Origin: Phaeobacter gallaeciensis
GTDB lineage: Bacteria; Pseudomonadota; Alphaproteobacteria; Rhodobacterales; Rhodobacteraceae
Reading direction: 5' to 3'
NCBI RefSeq assembly: GCF_001678945.1
Contig: NZ_CP015124.1
Location: 3,634,001 to 3,698,000, forward strand
Length of the DNA stretch: 64,000 nucleotides
The stretch's first letter is position 1, and each line of letters starts with the position of its first letter. The position numbers were made by a program, and so were the translations under genes. Positions 57,548 to 64,000 of this stretch are shown here, in pieces. The notes under the pieces were generated by a model. That model was not told the DNA's origin and did not search any database. It worked only from the letters and a program-made list of their open reading frames with translations.

Positions 57548-58410
57548 GTTTCATCATGGCAGGACATTCATCACTGGGACCACGCCTGGAACAGGATCTG
57601 GCCCGCGAAACCGAGGCTCGGCGCAGCGCCGGCGAACCCTTTGCCATGGCGACCGTGGTGCGCACCGTGGCGGCAACCTCGGCCAAGCCGGGCGCCAAGG
57701 CGCTGATCGATGCGCAGGGCGAGATCGTCGTCGGTTTCTTGGGCGGGGGCTGTGTGCGCGGTGCTGTGGGCCGCGCCGCGCGCGAGGCGATCGAGACGGG
57801 CGCGCCGCAGCTTCTGTCGATCGGCCCCGAGGAACTCTTGGCTGAGGCGGGTGTCAGCGCGGGCGAGGAACGCGACGGCATCAGATACGCCCGCAACGGC
57901 TGCCCCAGTAAGGGCGTCTTGGATATTTTCGTGGAACCCGTGCTGCCGCTTCCGGCGCTGGTGGTCTGCGGCTCCGGCCCGGTGGCGCAGGCGCTGGTGG
58001 AGCTGTCGGCGCGGTTTGAGTTCGACCGCACCCTGTGCCTGCCCGGTCCGCAGGAGGTTGACCTGCCCATGCCCGACCGGGTGGTGGAACATTTCGACGA
58101 ACACCCGATCTGGGACAGCGCGCCCTTTGTGGTGGTCGCAACCCAGGGGCGCGGGGACGAGGCGGCGCTCCGCCGCGCGCTCATGCAGAAGGCGCGCTAT
58201 ATCGGCTTTGTTGGTAGCCGCCGCAAGTTCGCCACCCTGTCGCATCGTCTTCAGGACAAGGGTGTGTCGCCTGAGGCTCTTGCCAGCGTAAAGGCGCCCG
58301 CAGGCGTTGATATCCACGCCATCACCCCGGATGAGATCGCGCTGTCGATCCTTGCCGAACTGGTACAGCGCCGCCGGGCGCTTCAGCGCGGGGAGGGGGC
58401 AGATGGCTGA
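57544..58410 (+). CDS. coxF: XdhC/CoxI-family protein, CO dehydrogenase maturation
   Basis: A 288-residue protein of the XdhC family, which binds and sulfurates molybdenum cofactor for molybdo-hydroxylases. N-terminal ATVVRTVAATSAKPGAKALID, GFLGGGCVRGAV, and a Rossmann-like half with VVCGSGPVAQALVEL and GFVGSRRKFATL. Named coxF by place in the M-S-L-D-E-F-G order. The downstream 32-codon frame overlaps its end by 8 bases. Confidence 0.9.
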   Translation: MSFIMAGHSSLGPRLEQDLARETEARRSAGEPFAMATVVRTVAATSAKPGAKALIDAQGEIVVGFLGGGCVRGAVGRAAREAIETGAPQLLSIGPEELLAEAGVSAGEERDGIRYARNGCPSKGVLDIFVEPVLPLPALVVCGSGPVAQALVELSARFEFDRTLCLPGPQEVDLPMPDRVVEHFDEHPIWDSAPFVVVATQGRGDEAALRRALMQKARYIGFVGSRRKFATLSHRLQDKGVSPEALASVKAPAGVDIHAITPDEIALSILAELVQRRRALQRGEGADG

Positions 58411-58501
58411 CCTCGTTCTGCGCCTGTGGCGGCGTCTTTTCCCCGAATTGAGTGACGCGCAGGCCAAAGTTCTGGCCTCAGTCAAATTCCCCTGTTGCTA
58501 G
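58403..58501 (+). CDS. Candidate 32-residue peptide ending in Cys-Cys
   Basis: A frame of 32 codons with GGGAGGGGGCAG before its ATG, overlapping the coxF stop by 8 bases and ending 13 bases before coxG. The N-terminal half (ADLVLRLWRRLFPEL) is strongly amphipathic and basic/hydrophobic, and the end is VKFPCC. Tight operon fit and the SD argue that it is translated, but no family is recognised. It could associate with membrane or metal (Cys-Cys), or it could be a spurious frame. Confidence 0.6.
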   Translation: MADLVLRLWRRLFPELSDAQAKVLASVKFPCC

Positions 58502-58514
58502 AAGGAAAACGAGC

Positions 58515-58967
58515 ATGGAACTGAGCGACGAAATCTTCATCAACGCCCCCCGAGACGAGGTCTACGCGGCCCTCAATGACCCTGAGGTGCTGCAAAAGGC
58601 GATCCCCGGCTGCGAAGAGCTGATCAAACATTCGGACACCGAGTTGGAGGCCAAGGTGGTGCTGAAGATCGGCCCGGTGAAGGCGAAGTTCTCAGGGCAA
58701 GTGACACTCTCCCCCGATGCCCCGCCCGAGCGGTTCTCACTGACAGGTCAGGGCAATGGCGGCGCGGCGGGCTTTGCCAAGGGCGGTGCCGAGGTGGTGC
58801 TGACCGAACAGGATGGCGGCACCCTGCTGACCTATACCGCCAAGGCCGATATCGGCGGCAAGCTGGCACAGCTCGGCAGTCGCCTGATCCAGAGCACGGC
58901 CAAGAAGCTGGCTGCCAAGTTCTTCAAGAGCTTTTCCGAGGAAATGGAAAAAGCCGAGGCGGCCTGA
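58515..58967 (+). CDS. coxG: CoxG, SRPBCC-type protein (short form)
   Basis: A 150-residue SRPBCC-fold protein of the CoxG family, proposed to shuttle quinone to CO dehydrogenase or anchor the enzyme to the membrane. It has a DEIFINAPRDEVYAALNDPEVL start, QKAIPGCEEL, and VGPVKAKFSG/LTGQGNGGAAGFAKGGA-type loops. Compared with CoxG of about 200 residues in Oligotropha, it ends after an amphipathic helix (KKLAAKFFKSFSEEM) and lacks the C-terminal extension. The ATG at 58515 has GAAGGAAAACGAGC upstream. The operon terminates after it. Confidence 0.9.
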   Translation: MELSDEIFINAPRDEVYAALNDPEVLQKAIPGCEELIKHSDTELEAKVVLKIGPVKAKFSGQVTLSPDAPPERFSLTGQGNGGAAGFAKGGAEVVLTEQDGGTLLTYTAKADIGGKLAQLGSRLIQSTAKKLAAKFFKSFSEEMEKAEAA

Positions 58968-59061
58968 AACAACGGCCGCACCGCAAGAGGCAGGGCGAGC
59001 ATGAGGCAGCGTGGCAGCAGGTAAGAAGCCCGAAATGGGCACCAGAACCGAGAGAAGAGAG

Positions 59062-59089
59062 GGGGCGGCGCGCATGTGTCGCCCCTTTT
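59062..59089 (+). terminator. Intrinsic terminator of the cox operon
   Basis: A 10-bp stem including G-U pairs (about 59062-59071 with 59076-59085), a GCAT loop and TTTT. Confidence 0.75.
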
Positions 59090-59172
59090 GCCGCGCCGCC
59101 ACCCGGCAAAGCATCTTGTTGCTAGGGTCGGAACATGGTTTGTCATGCGCAACAATCGATACGGAGGACCCG

Positions 59173-60015
59173 ATGAACGAGGATGCATTGACACGCATTG
59201 CCGAGGCTTTGGAGCGGATGTCGCCCGCACCGCTGGCGGCCCCTGATTTCGATGCGGCTCCGGCCTTTGTCTGGCACGTGGCCCCGGACCGTCTGGCGCC
59301 GGTCGAAACGGTAAACCGCGTCGATCTGGATCTTCTGGTGGGGATCAACCGTTCGCGCGATACGCTGCTGGAAAACACCCGCCGCTTCGCACAAGGTTCC
59401 GCCGCCAACAACGCCCTGTTGTGGGGCGCGCGGGGTATGGGAAAATCAAGCCTTGTCAAAGCGATACATGGCAGCCTTGTCGCGGAGCACCCGGATCTGA
59501 AACTGGTGGAATTGCAGCGCGAGGATCTGCCTTCAGTGGCGCGGCTGTTGAACCATCTGCGCGGCTCCTCGAAACGTTTTGTGCTGTTCTGCGATGATCT
59601 GTCGTTCAGTCATGATGATCAGCACTACAAAAGCCTGAAGGCTGTGCTGGATGGAGGTATCGAAGGGCGCCCGGATAATGTGGTGTTCTACGCGACATCG
59701 AACCGGCGTCACCTGATGCCGCGCGACATGATCGAAAACGAACGCTCCAGCGCCATCAACCCCTCCGAAGCGGTGGAGGAAAAGGTCTCGCTCAGCGATC
59801 GGTTCGGACTGTGGCTGGGCTTCCACCCGTGTGATCAGGATGAATACCTGGAGATGATCGAAGGCTATTGCACCGCCTATGGGGTTTCCGCCGATCCTGA
59901 GGTGATCCGCGCTGAGGCCATCGAATGGCAGGCGACGCGCGGGGCGCGCTCGGGGCGGGTGGCCTGGCAGTATTTCACCGATCTGGCCGGGCGCCATGGC
60001 GTCACGCTGAGCTGA
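59173..60015 (+). CDS. DUF815-family AAA+ ATPase
   Basis: A 280-residue ATPase with Walker A GARGMGKSS (residues 85-93, Lys91), Walker B VLFCDDLSF, and the family features TSNRRHLMPRDM, SLSDRFGLWLGF and ARSGRVAWQYFTDLAGR. The DUF815 family is related to AAA+ ATPases and often neighbours cell envelope or translocation genes. Start at ATG 59173 with CGGAGGACC upstream; the earlier open frame covers the cox terminator and is rejected. Physiological role not known. Confidence 0.9.
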   Translation: MNEDALTRIAEALERMSPAPLAAPDFDAAPAFVWHVAPDRLAPVETVNRVDLDLLVGINRSRDTLLENTRRFAQGSAANNALLWGARGMGKSSLVKAIHGSLVAEHPDLKLVELQREDLPSVARLLNHLRGSSKRFVLFCDDLSFSHDDQHYKSLKAVLDGGIEGRPDNVVFYATSNRRHLMPRDMIENERSSAINPSEAVEEKVSLSDRFGLWLGFHPCDQDEYLEMIEGYCTAYGVSADPEVIRAEAIEWQATRGARSGRVAWQYFTDLAGRHGVTLS

Positions 60016-60018
60016 GCC

Positions 60019-60423
60019 ATGGCCGGGGCGCAGGCAGAGTTTTCCGCCGGGTGCCTGTGCGGCGCGGTGCGTATCACCGCGCGGGGCAGGCCGCGCCGGG
60101 TGGGGATCTGCCATTGCCTTGATTGCCGCAAACACCACGGCGCGCTGTTCTATGCAGCCGCCGTATTTCCTGAAGAAGCGGTGTCTGTCACCGGTGAGAC
60201 GCACGCCTATGAGGGGCGCCATTTCTGCCCCCGCTGCGGCTCATCCGTCTTTGCCCGCACGGATGATGAGATTGAGCTGCATCTCGGCGCGCTGGACGCG
60301 CCAGACCAACTGGTGCCGGAGTATGAGCTCTGGACCCGGCGCCGGGAAAGCTGGCTGCCCGAATTTCCGCGGATGCAGCACTTCGCGGGTAACCGGGAGG
60401 GCGGTCAGTCCGATGAAGACTGA
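60019..60423 (+). CDS. GFA (CENP-V) family protein, second copy type
   Basis: A 134-residue zinc-site protein with Cys motifs GCLCGAV, CHCLDCRKHHG and FCPRCGSSVFA, three base pairs downstream of the DUF815 ATPase and probably co-transcribed. It is divergent in sequence from the GFA protein at 46 kb. No clear SD beyond GCTGAGCC; the ATG at 60019 is favoured by the N-terminal alignment of the motif. Confidence 0.85.
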   Translation: MAGAQAEFSAGCLCGAVRITARGRPRRVGICHCLDCRKHHGALFYAAAVFPEEAVSVTGETHAYEGRHFCPRCGSSVFARTDDEIELHLGALDAPDQLVPEYELWTRRRESWLPEFPRMQHFAGNREGGQSDED

Positions 60424-60453
60424 CCGCGCAGGCCCGACGCCGCGGGACAGGAG

Positions 60454-61659
60454 TCAGTTCAGATAGGGCAGCGGATCCAGGCTTTCATAGCCATTGCGGA
60501 CCTCGAAATGCAGGAAGGCATCGTCGCCATCGCGCAGTTTGGCGATGGGCTGGCCACGGGTGACCTTGTCGCCCTTTTTGACCGAGATATCCGTGACATT
60601 CACATAGAGCGTCAGCAGCTTGTTGGAGTGACGCACCACGATGATCGGGATGTTCTTTGAATCCTTGGTGATCGCGGCGACGGTACCGGCATCTGCAGCC
60701 ATGACCGCAGCGCCCGGCGCCCCGGCGATATCGATGCCTTCGTTGCGCCCCTTGGAGTAGGTCGAGATGATCTTGCCCTGCAGGGGATAGGCCATGGCGG
60801 CGTCATTCTTGCGCGTCGGCTCCGGCACCTCGACCTTGGGCAGCGGGGCGACCTCTTCCGCAGCCGGGGCGATATCCTCATCCGGTAGCGGTTTGGTGGC
60901 GCTCGGCGGTGTTGGCGTGGCGCTGCCTGCGCCGGGCAGGGTGGTGTCTGCGGCAGGCTGTGCCGGGGCGCTCTGATCCTTCAGCGGGATCAGCAGATAC
61001 TGGCCTTCGCGGATGGAGAAATCACTGCCCAGACCGTTCCATTCGGCCAGCGCCTTGACCGGCACCTGATAGAGGCGTGAGATCGTATAGGCGGTTTCAC
61101 CGCGCACTACCTTGTGACGCACCGGCTCGGGGCCGTCCTGCACCTCGGTCGGGGCCGGGCGGGGCGTCGGTTTCAGCTCGGTCGTGGTGACCGATCCGGG
61201 GTTGGGCGATGTTTCGGGGGCCTGGTCGATGGCCTGTCCAGCCAGCGAGGCGATGTCGACGCCGCCGGGCTGGGCGGTTCCTGCCGTTACCGGCGCATCG
61301 GGCGCGCGGCGCGGCAAGGCCAGAACCTCGCCCTTGCGCAGGGTATCGCCGGGCTGCATGCCGTTGAAGCGTGCCACTTCACCGCTGGGCAGGCCGATCC
61401 GGGTTGCCACATCAGCCACCGTATCGCCGCGCTGGGCAACGGCCACTTGATAGGAGGGATAGGTGATCAACCCGCGCGCATCCGGAGCCGGGCGGTCGCT
61501 GGTGGCGCTTTTGGCTGCTGAAGTGGTGTTGAAGGCGCCGATCTGCCCCCTCAGGTCATAATCCAGCGGCCCGTCACAGGCGGCAAGTAGGGCAGCGACT
61601 GGCAATATCGCCAAGGTCTTTGCCACGCGTCGGGACAGGATGGGGGCGTTCTGTGTCAT
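60454..61659 (-). CDS. NlpD-like lipoprotein with two LysM domains and a degenerate M23 domain
   Basis: A 401-residue lipoprotein: signal and lipobox LLAAC (Cys28), two LysM domains (about 70-115 and 186-230) that bind peptidoglycan, a Pro/Ala-rich linker, and a C-terminal M23/LytM domain (about 295-401). The M23 zinc residues are altered: NEGIDIAG replaces HxGxD-type, and the central strand reads SNKLLTLYVNV where an active enzyme has H. This resembles E. coli NlpD, an activator of amidase AmiC rather than a hydrolase. Located next to pcm and surE, the common order. Confidence 0.88.
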   Translation of the reverse strand: MTQNAPILSRRVAKTLAILPVAALLAACDGPLDYDLRGQIGAFNTTSAAKSATSDRPAPDARGLITYPSYQVAVAQRGDTVADVATRIGLPSGEVARFNGMQPGDTLRKGEVLALPRRAPDAPVTAGTAQPGGVDIASLAGQAIDQAPETSPNPGSVTTTELKPTPRPAPTEVQDGPEPVRHKVVRGETAYTISRLYQVPVKALAEWNGLGSDFSIREGQYLLIPLKDQSAPAQPAADTTLPGAGSATPTPPSATKPLPDEDIAPAAEEVAPLPKVEVPEPTRKNDAAMAYPLQGKIISTYSKGRNEGIDIAGAPGAAVMAADAGTVAAITKDSKNIPIIVVRHSNKLLTLYVNVTDISVKKGDKVTRGQPIAKLRDGDDAFLHFEVRNGYESLDPLPYLN

Positions 61660-61820
61660 CTCGCTCTCCTCGGAACACGTCATTTGGAGCTGGCGCCCGT
61701 GCCGGTTCGGATCAGGAAGCTCCGGGCAGGGCCGCAACGTCGGCGTCTTTTGTTGTTCACTGCGACAGAGCAGGATCCGGGAAAGGAGGCATTGCCCTGA
61801 TGCGGTGGCTTTTCCCCTAT

Positions 61821-62468
61821 CTACGTGTCTTTTCCCAGGCCCTCAAGAAGGGGCACGAAGCGAACCGGGCGCAATTCGTCATATTCAAGGCCGGTTTCGG
61901 ACTTGCGCACCCGGATCAGCGTTTGCACCGTGTCCGACTGGCCCACCGGAACGATCATGATGCCACCGGGTTTCAGCTGCGCCAGCAGCGGGCCGGGCGG
62001 ATCCTCGGCGGCGGCGGTGACGATGATGCGGTCAAACGGCGCCTGATCCGGCAGACCGTGGCTGCCGTCGCCCACCAGCGAGGTGATATTGGGCAGGTGC
62101 AGCGCATCAAACAGGGCCCGGGCCTCACGCACCAGCCGGGCGTGGCGGTCGATGGTATAGACCCGGCGCGCCAGTTTCGACAGGATTGCCGCCTGATAAC
62201 CAGAGCCGGTGCCGACCTCCAAAACCGTGTCGCGCGGCGAAATCTGCGCCGCCTGCGTCATCAGTCCAACAACCGACGGCTGCGAAATCGTCTGGCCGCA
62301 GGCGATCGGCAGCGGCATGTCCTCATAGGCGCGTTCGGCAAAGATCCCGCGCACAAAAGGCCCGCGGTCGATCTGCTCCATGGCCTCAAGGACCTGACTA
62401 TCGGTGACCCCGCGCGAGCGGAGCGCAAAAAGGAACTGCATCTTGGTTTCGGGATCGGGTGCGGTCAT
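61821..62468 (-). CDS. pcm: Protein-L-isoaspartate O-methyltransferase
   Basis: A 215-residue SAM-dependent repair enzyme that methylates isoaspartyl residues for protein repair. It has [17 protein letters not shown], the SAM motif [13 protein letters not shown] and [14 protein letters not shown]. The ATG overlaps the surE stop (ATGA). The pcm-surE pairing is widespread. Confidence 0.94.
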   Translation of the reverse strand: MTAPDPETKMQFLFALRSRGVTDSQVLEAMEQIDRGPFVRGIFAERAYEDMPLPIACGQTISQPSVVGLMTQAAQISPRDTVLEVGTGSGYQAAILSKLARRVYTIDRHARLVREARALFDALHLPNITSLVGDGSHGLPDQAPFDRIIVTAAAEDPPGPLLAQLKPGGIMIVPVGQSDTVQTLIRVRKSETGLEYDELRPVRFVPLLEGLGKDT

Positions 62469-63250
62469 TCCAGAACCTTGAGCGCGTGGAGGGCGTCATG
62501 GGCGGTCAGGTCCGCGCGCATAGGGGTGACCGAGATATAGCCGTCCAAATTGACCGAAGCATCGGTGTCCGGCGCGGTGTGCACATGCTGATCGCCCCCC
62601 TTGATCCAGACGTAGCGCCGCCCGTTCGGCGATTGCTGCTCCTGGGCCGAGAACCGGGTGCCATGGCGCATACCCTGGGCCACGGCGCGGGCCCCCTTGA
62701 CGGCGGCGGCGGGCACCGGCGGGAAGTTGATGTTGTAAAACAGCCGGTAGCCTTCGGTGGGCTCCTGCGGGCTGGCCTTCAGAATGTCGCGGATCAGCGC
62801 GGCGCCATGTTCGGCAGAGGCTTCGAAAGGGTTGTCGAGCTGCGCGTTGTGCGGCCCGAAATACTGCGACAGCGCCATCGCCGGAATGCCCTGCAAGGCT
62901 GCTTCCATCGCGCCGCCAAGGGTGCCGGAATAAAGCGCGTTCTCGGCGGAATTGTTGCCGCGGTTGATCCCCGACAGGACCAGATCCGGCATCACATCTT
63001 CCATCGCCACGTGCACGCCAGCCAGTACGCAGTCGGCGGGAGAGCCTTCGGTGGCAAAGCGGCGCTCGCCCAGCTGGCTCAGCATCGAGGGGCGGGTGTA
63101 GCTGATACAGTGACCGACGCCGGATTGCTCGAACGCGGGGGCAACGGTCCAGACCTCACCATCTGGTCCGGCAACCTCATGCGCAATGGCTTCCAGAACC
63201 GTCAGCCCCGGAGCGTTGATCCCGTCGTCGTTGGTAACCAGAATGCGCAT
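62465..63250 (-). CDS. surE: 5'/3'-nucleotidase SurE
   Basis: A 261-residue phosphatase that hydrolyses nucleoside monophosphates, often needed in stationary phase. The metal motif TNDDG has Asp8 and Asp9; [15 protein letters not shown] and [25 protein letters not shown] are present. ATG at 63250 is preceded by GGGGAACGTG; an upstream GTG at 63253 is an alternative. First gene of surE-pcm-nlpD. Confidence 0.95.
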   Translation of the reverse strand: MRILVTNDDGINAPGLTVLEAIAHEVAGPDGEVWTVAPAFEQSGVGHCISYTRPSMLSQLGERRFATEGSPADCVLAGVHVAMEDVMPDLVLSGINRGNNSAENALYSGTLGGAMEAALQGIPAMALSQYFGPHNAQLDNPFEASAEHGAALIRDILKASPQEPTEGYRLFYNINFPPVPAAAVKGARAVAQGMRHGTRFSAQEQQSPNGRRYVWIKGGDQHVHTAPDTDASVNLDGYISVTPMRADLTAHDALHALKVLE

Positions 63251-63612
63251 CACGTTCCCCTGTCTTGGTTTTGATCTGAATAGGACGTGGGGAATGAGGG
63301 GGCAAGTCTTTCACGGAAGGCCTGCGCGCGAAGTGGGGAACGGGGCAAAGGCGCCACAGCTTGTTACAGGTTTGGTCAGGTTTCACCCGCACCCGGGATC
63401 GCTCCCGCCTGCTTTGGGTGCATCCTGCGAATGCCCCCGCACAGTTGGGCCGGGCAGGCTGACGCCTGCGGGGCAGGAGGAGCGGACGGGATAAGGCGCA
63501 ACCGCGCCGCGGCACAGGCGCGGCGCCCGGCCCAACGCCGATCCGTATATCTGTGATATGAGAGAGCGGGGGCGGGAGCCGCAATTTGGCTGGTTCCCGC
63601 TGATGCTGTCGC
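63251..63612. other. Intergenic region with a GC-rich hairpin
   Basis: About 360 bases with no supportable gene. An 8-bp perfect stem (63504-63511 with 63519-63526) and smaller GC hairpins are present, without T-tracts. A possible AT-rich stretch (GTATATCTGTGATATG, 63546-63561) may hold a promoter. Nothing else recognised. Confidence 0.4.
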
Positions 63613-64000
63613 TTAGTCGTCGTTCAGGATCAGGATCAGGGGCAGCAGGCGTGCGGCCTCGTCCTGTACTGGTGTCAGCGCCTCGCGATCTTCACCGGGG
63701 AAGAAACGTGCGCGCAGGGCGGTTGGCATCGGCTGCGGCTGCAAGATCTCGACCCGCGGACCAGTTTTGACGCTTTCGGCCTGCCAACTGCGTGCCAGCG
63801 CCATCTGCGCGGTCTTGGTTGCGCCATAGGCGCCAAAGAATTTCTCGCCACCGCGCGGATCGTCAAAGAATACCGCCCGCCCGGTCTGGCCCAGCAGCGG
63901 CGCCACATAGGGGATCAGCACCGAGGTTGCGGTAGCGTTCACCGCAACGGATTTTTCCCAGTCCTTGGGCGCTACAAATGGCGCCGGGCTGAGCGGGGCT
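63613..64000 (-). CDS. Short-chain dehydrogenase, C-terminal part (cut by window edge)
   Basis: The final 129 residues or so of a short-chain dehydrogenase. The frame is open to the window end. The catalytic pair is present in GAYGATKTAQMAL (YxxxK), after an upstream DWEKSVAVNATATS that corresponds to the family N-terminal dimer helix. Substrate unknown; NAD(P)-binding segment lies outside. Confidence 0.85.
   Translation of the reverse strand, partial: APLSPAPFVAPKDWEKSVAVNATATSVLIPYVAPLLGQTGRAVFFDDPRGGEKFFGAYGATKTAQMALARSWQAESVKTGPRVEILQPQPMPTALRARFFPGEDREALTPVQDEAARLLPLILILNDD

Noticed and set aside
63177-63584. Minus-strand open frame of 135 codons upstream of surE
   Set aside because: Overlaps surE out of frame, is Arg/Pro-rich and has no family features.

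Overview
The window is GC-rich, densely coded chromosomal DNA from an alphaproteobacterium, almost certainly a Rhodobacteraceae member of the Roseobacter group (Phaeobacter/Leisingera/Ruegeria-like). The evidence is the nuo operon interspersed with Rhodobacteraceae-type small genes (DUF5337, DUF5333, small lipoproteins) and followed by birA-coaX-RNase J, a complete leucine catabolism cluster, a Hint-domain protein and a form I CO dehydrogenase cluster. No rRNA, tRNA, insertion sequence or CRISPR array was recognised. Both ends cut genes: glmS at the left and a short-chain dehydrogenase at the right.

Layout. 1-2.8 kb: glmU-glmS (amino-sugar nucleotide synthesis, minus strand) with a divergent HAD phosphatase. 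2.9-4.1 kb: a DegT-type PLP aminotransferase. 4.2-13.6 kb: the leucine/isovalerate pathway (isovaleryl-CoA dehydrogenase, an acyl-CoA synthetase, both methylcrotonyl-CoA carboxylase subunits, HMG-CoA lyase, methylglutaconyl-CoA hydratase). It is interrupted by an inverted ompW with an FNR-type box, and an ASCH-domain gene lies between the two carboxylase genes. 13.6-30.8 kb: a complete 14-gene complex I operon in the order A B C D E, DUF5337, F, a small frame, a lipoprotein, DUF5333, G, a lipoprotein, H I, a carboxymuconolactone decarboxylase-family gene, J K L M N. NuoE carries a helix-hairpin-helix tail and NuoL a histidine-rich repeat. 30.8-34.1 kb: birA, coaX and RNase J.

34.1-48.2 kb is mixed accessory sequence: a 57-residue protein, a DEAD-box helicase, a glycosyltransferase that seems to start at CTG, prfC, a lipoprotein, a Hint-domain protein without the usual Cys, an SDR lacking the catalytic Tyr/Lys pair, an AlkC-like glycosylase, a sodium:solute symporter, an orphan ABC ATPase, a GFA protein, a membrane protein, and a WYL regulator with a small ABM-like protein and a nearby palindrome. 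48.4-50.0 kb: tatABC. 50.1-59.1 kb: the CO dehydrogenase cluster, coxC (MHYT-LytTR regulator), coxM-S-L-D-E-F, a 32-residue frame ending in Cys-Cys, and coxG. CoxL has the form I motif AYRCSFR, so aerobic CO oxidation is likely. Three GCRNYTCGTG repeats upstream of coxM are candidate CoxC sites. 59.2-64 kb: a DUF815 ATPase, a second GFA protein, and the minus-strand set surE-pcm-NlpD-like LysM/M23 lipoprotein.

Functionally, leucine oxidation passes electrons through isovaleryl-CoA dehydrogenase towards the quinone pool and yields acetoacetate and acetyl-CoA. Complex I feeds the same pool with NADH electrons and CO dehydrogenase would add electrons from CO, so the window is weighted towards respiratory energy supply. 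BirA supplies the biotinylation the methylcrotonyl-CoA carboxylase needs. All functions are read from sequence motifs and context; no database search was run.
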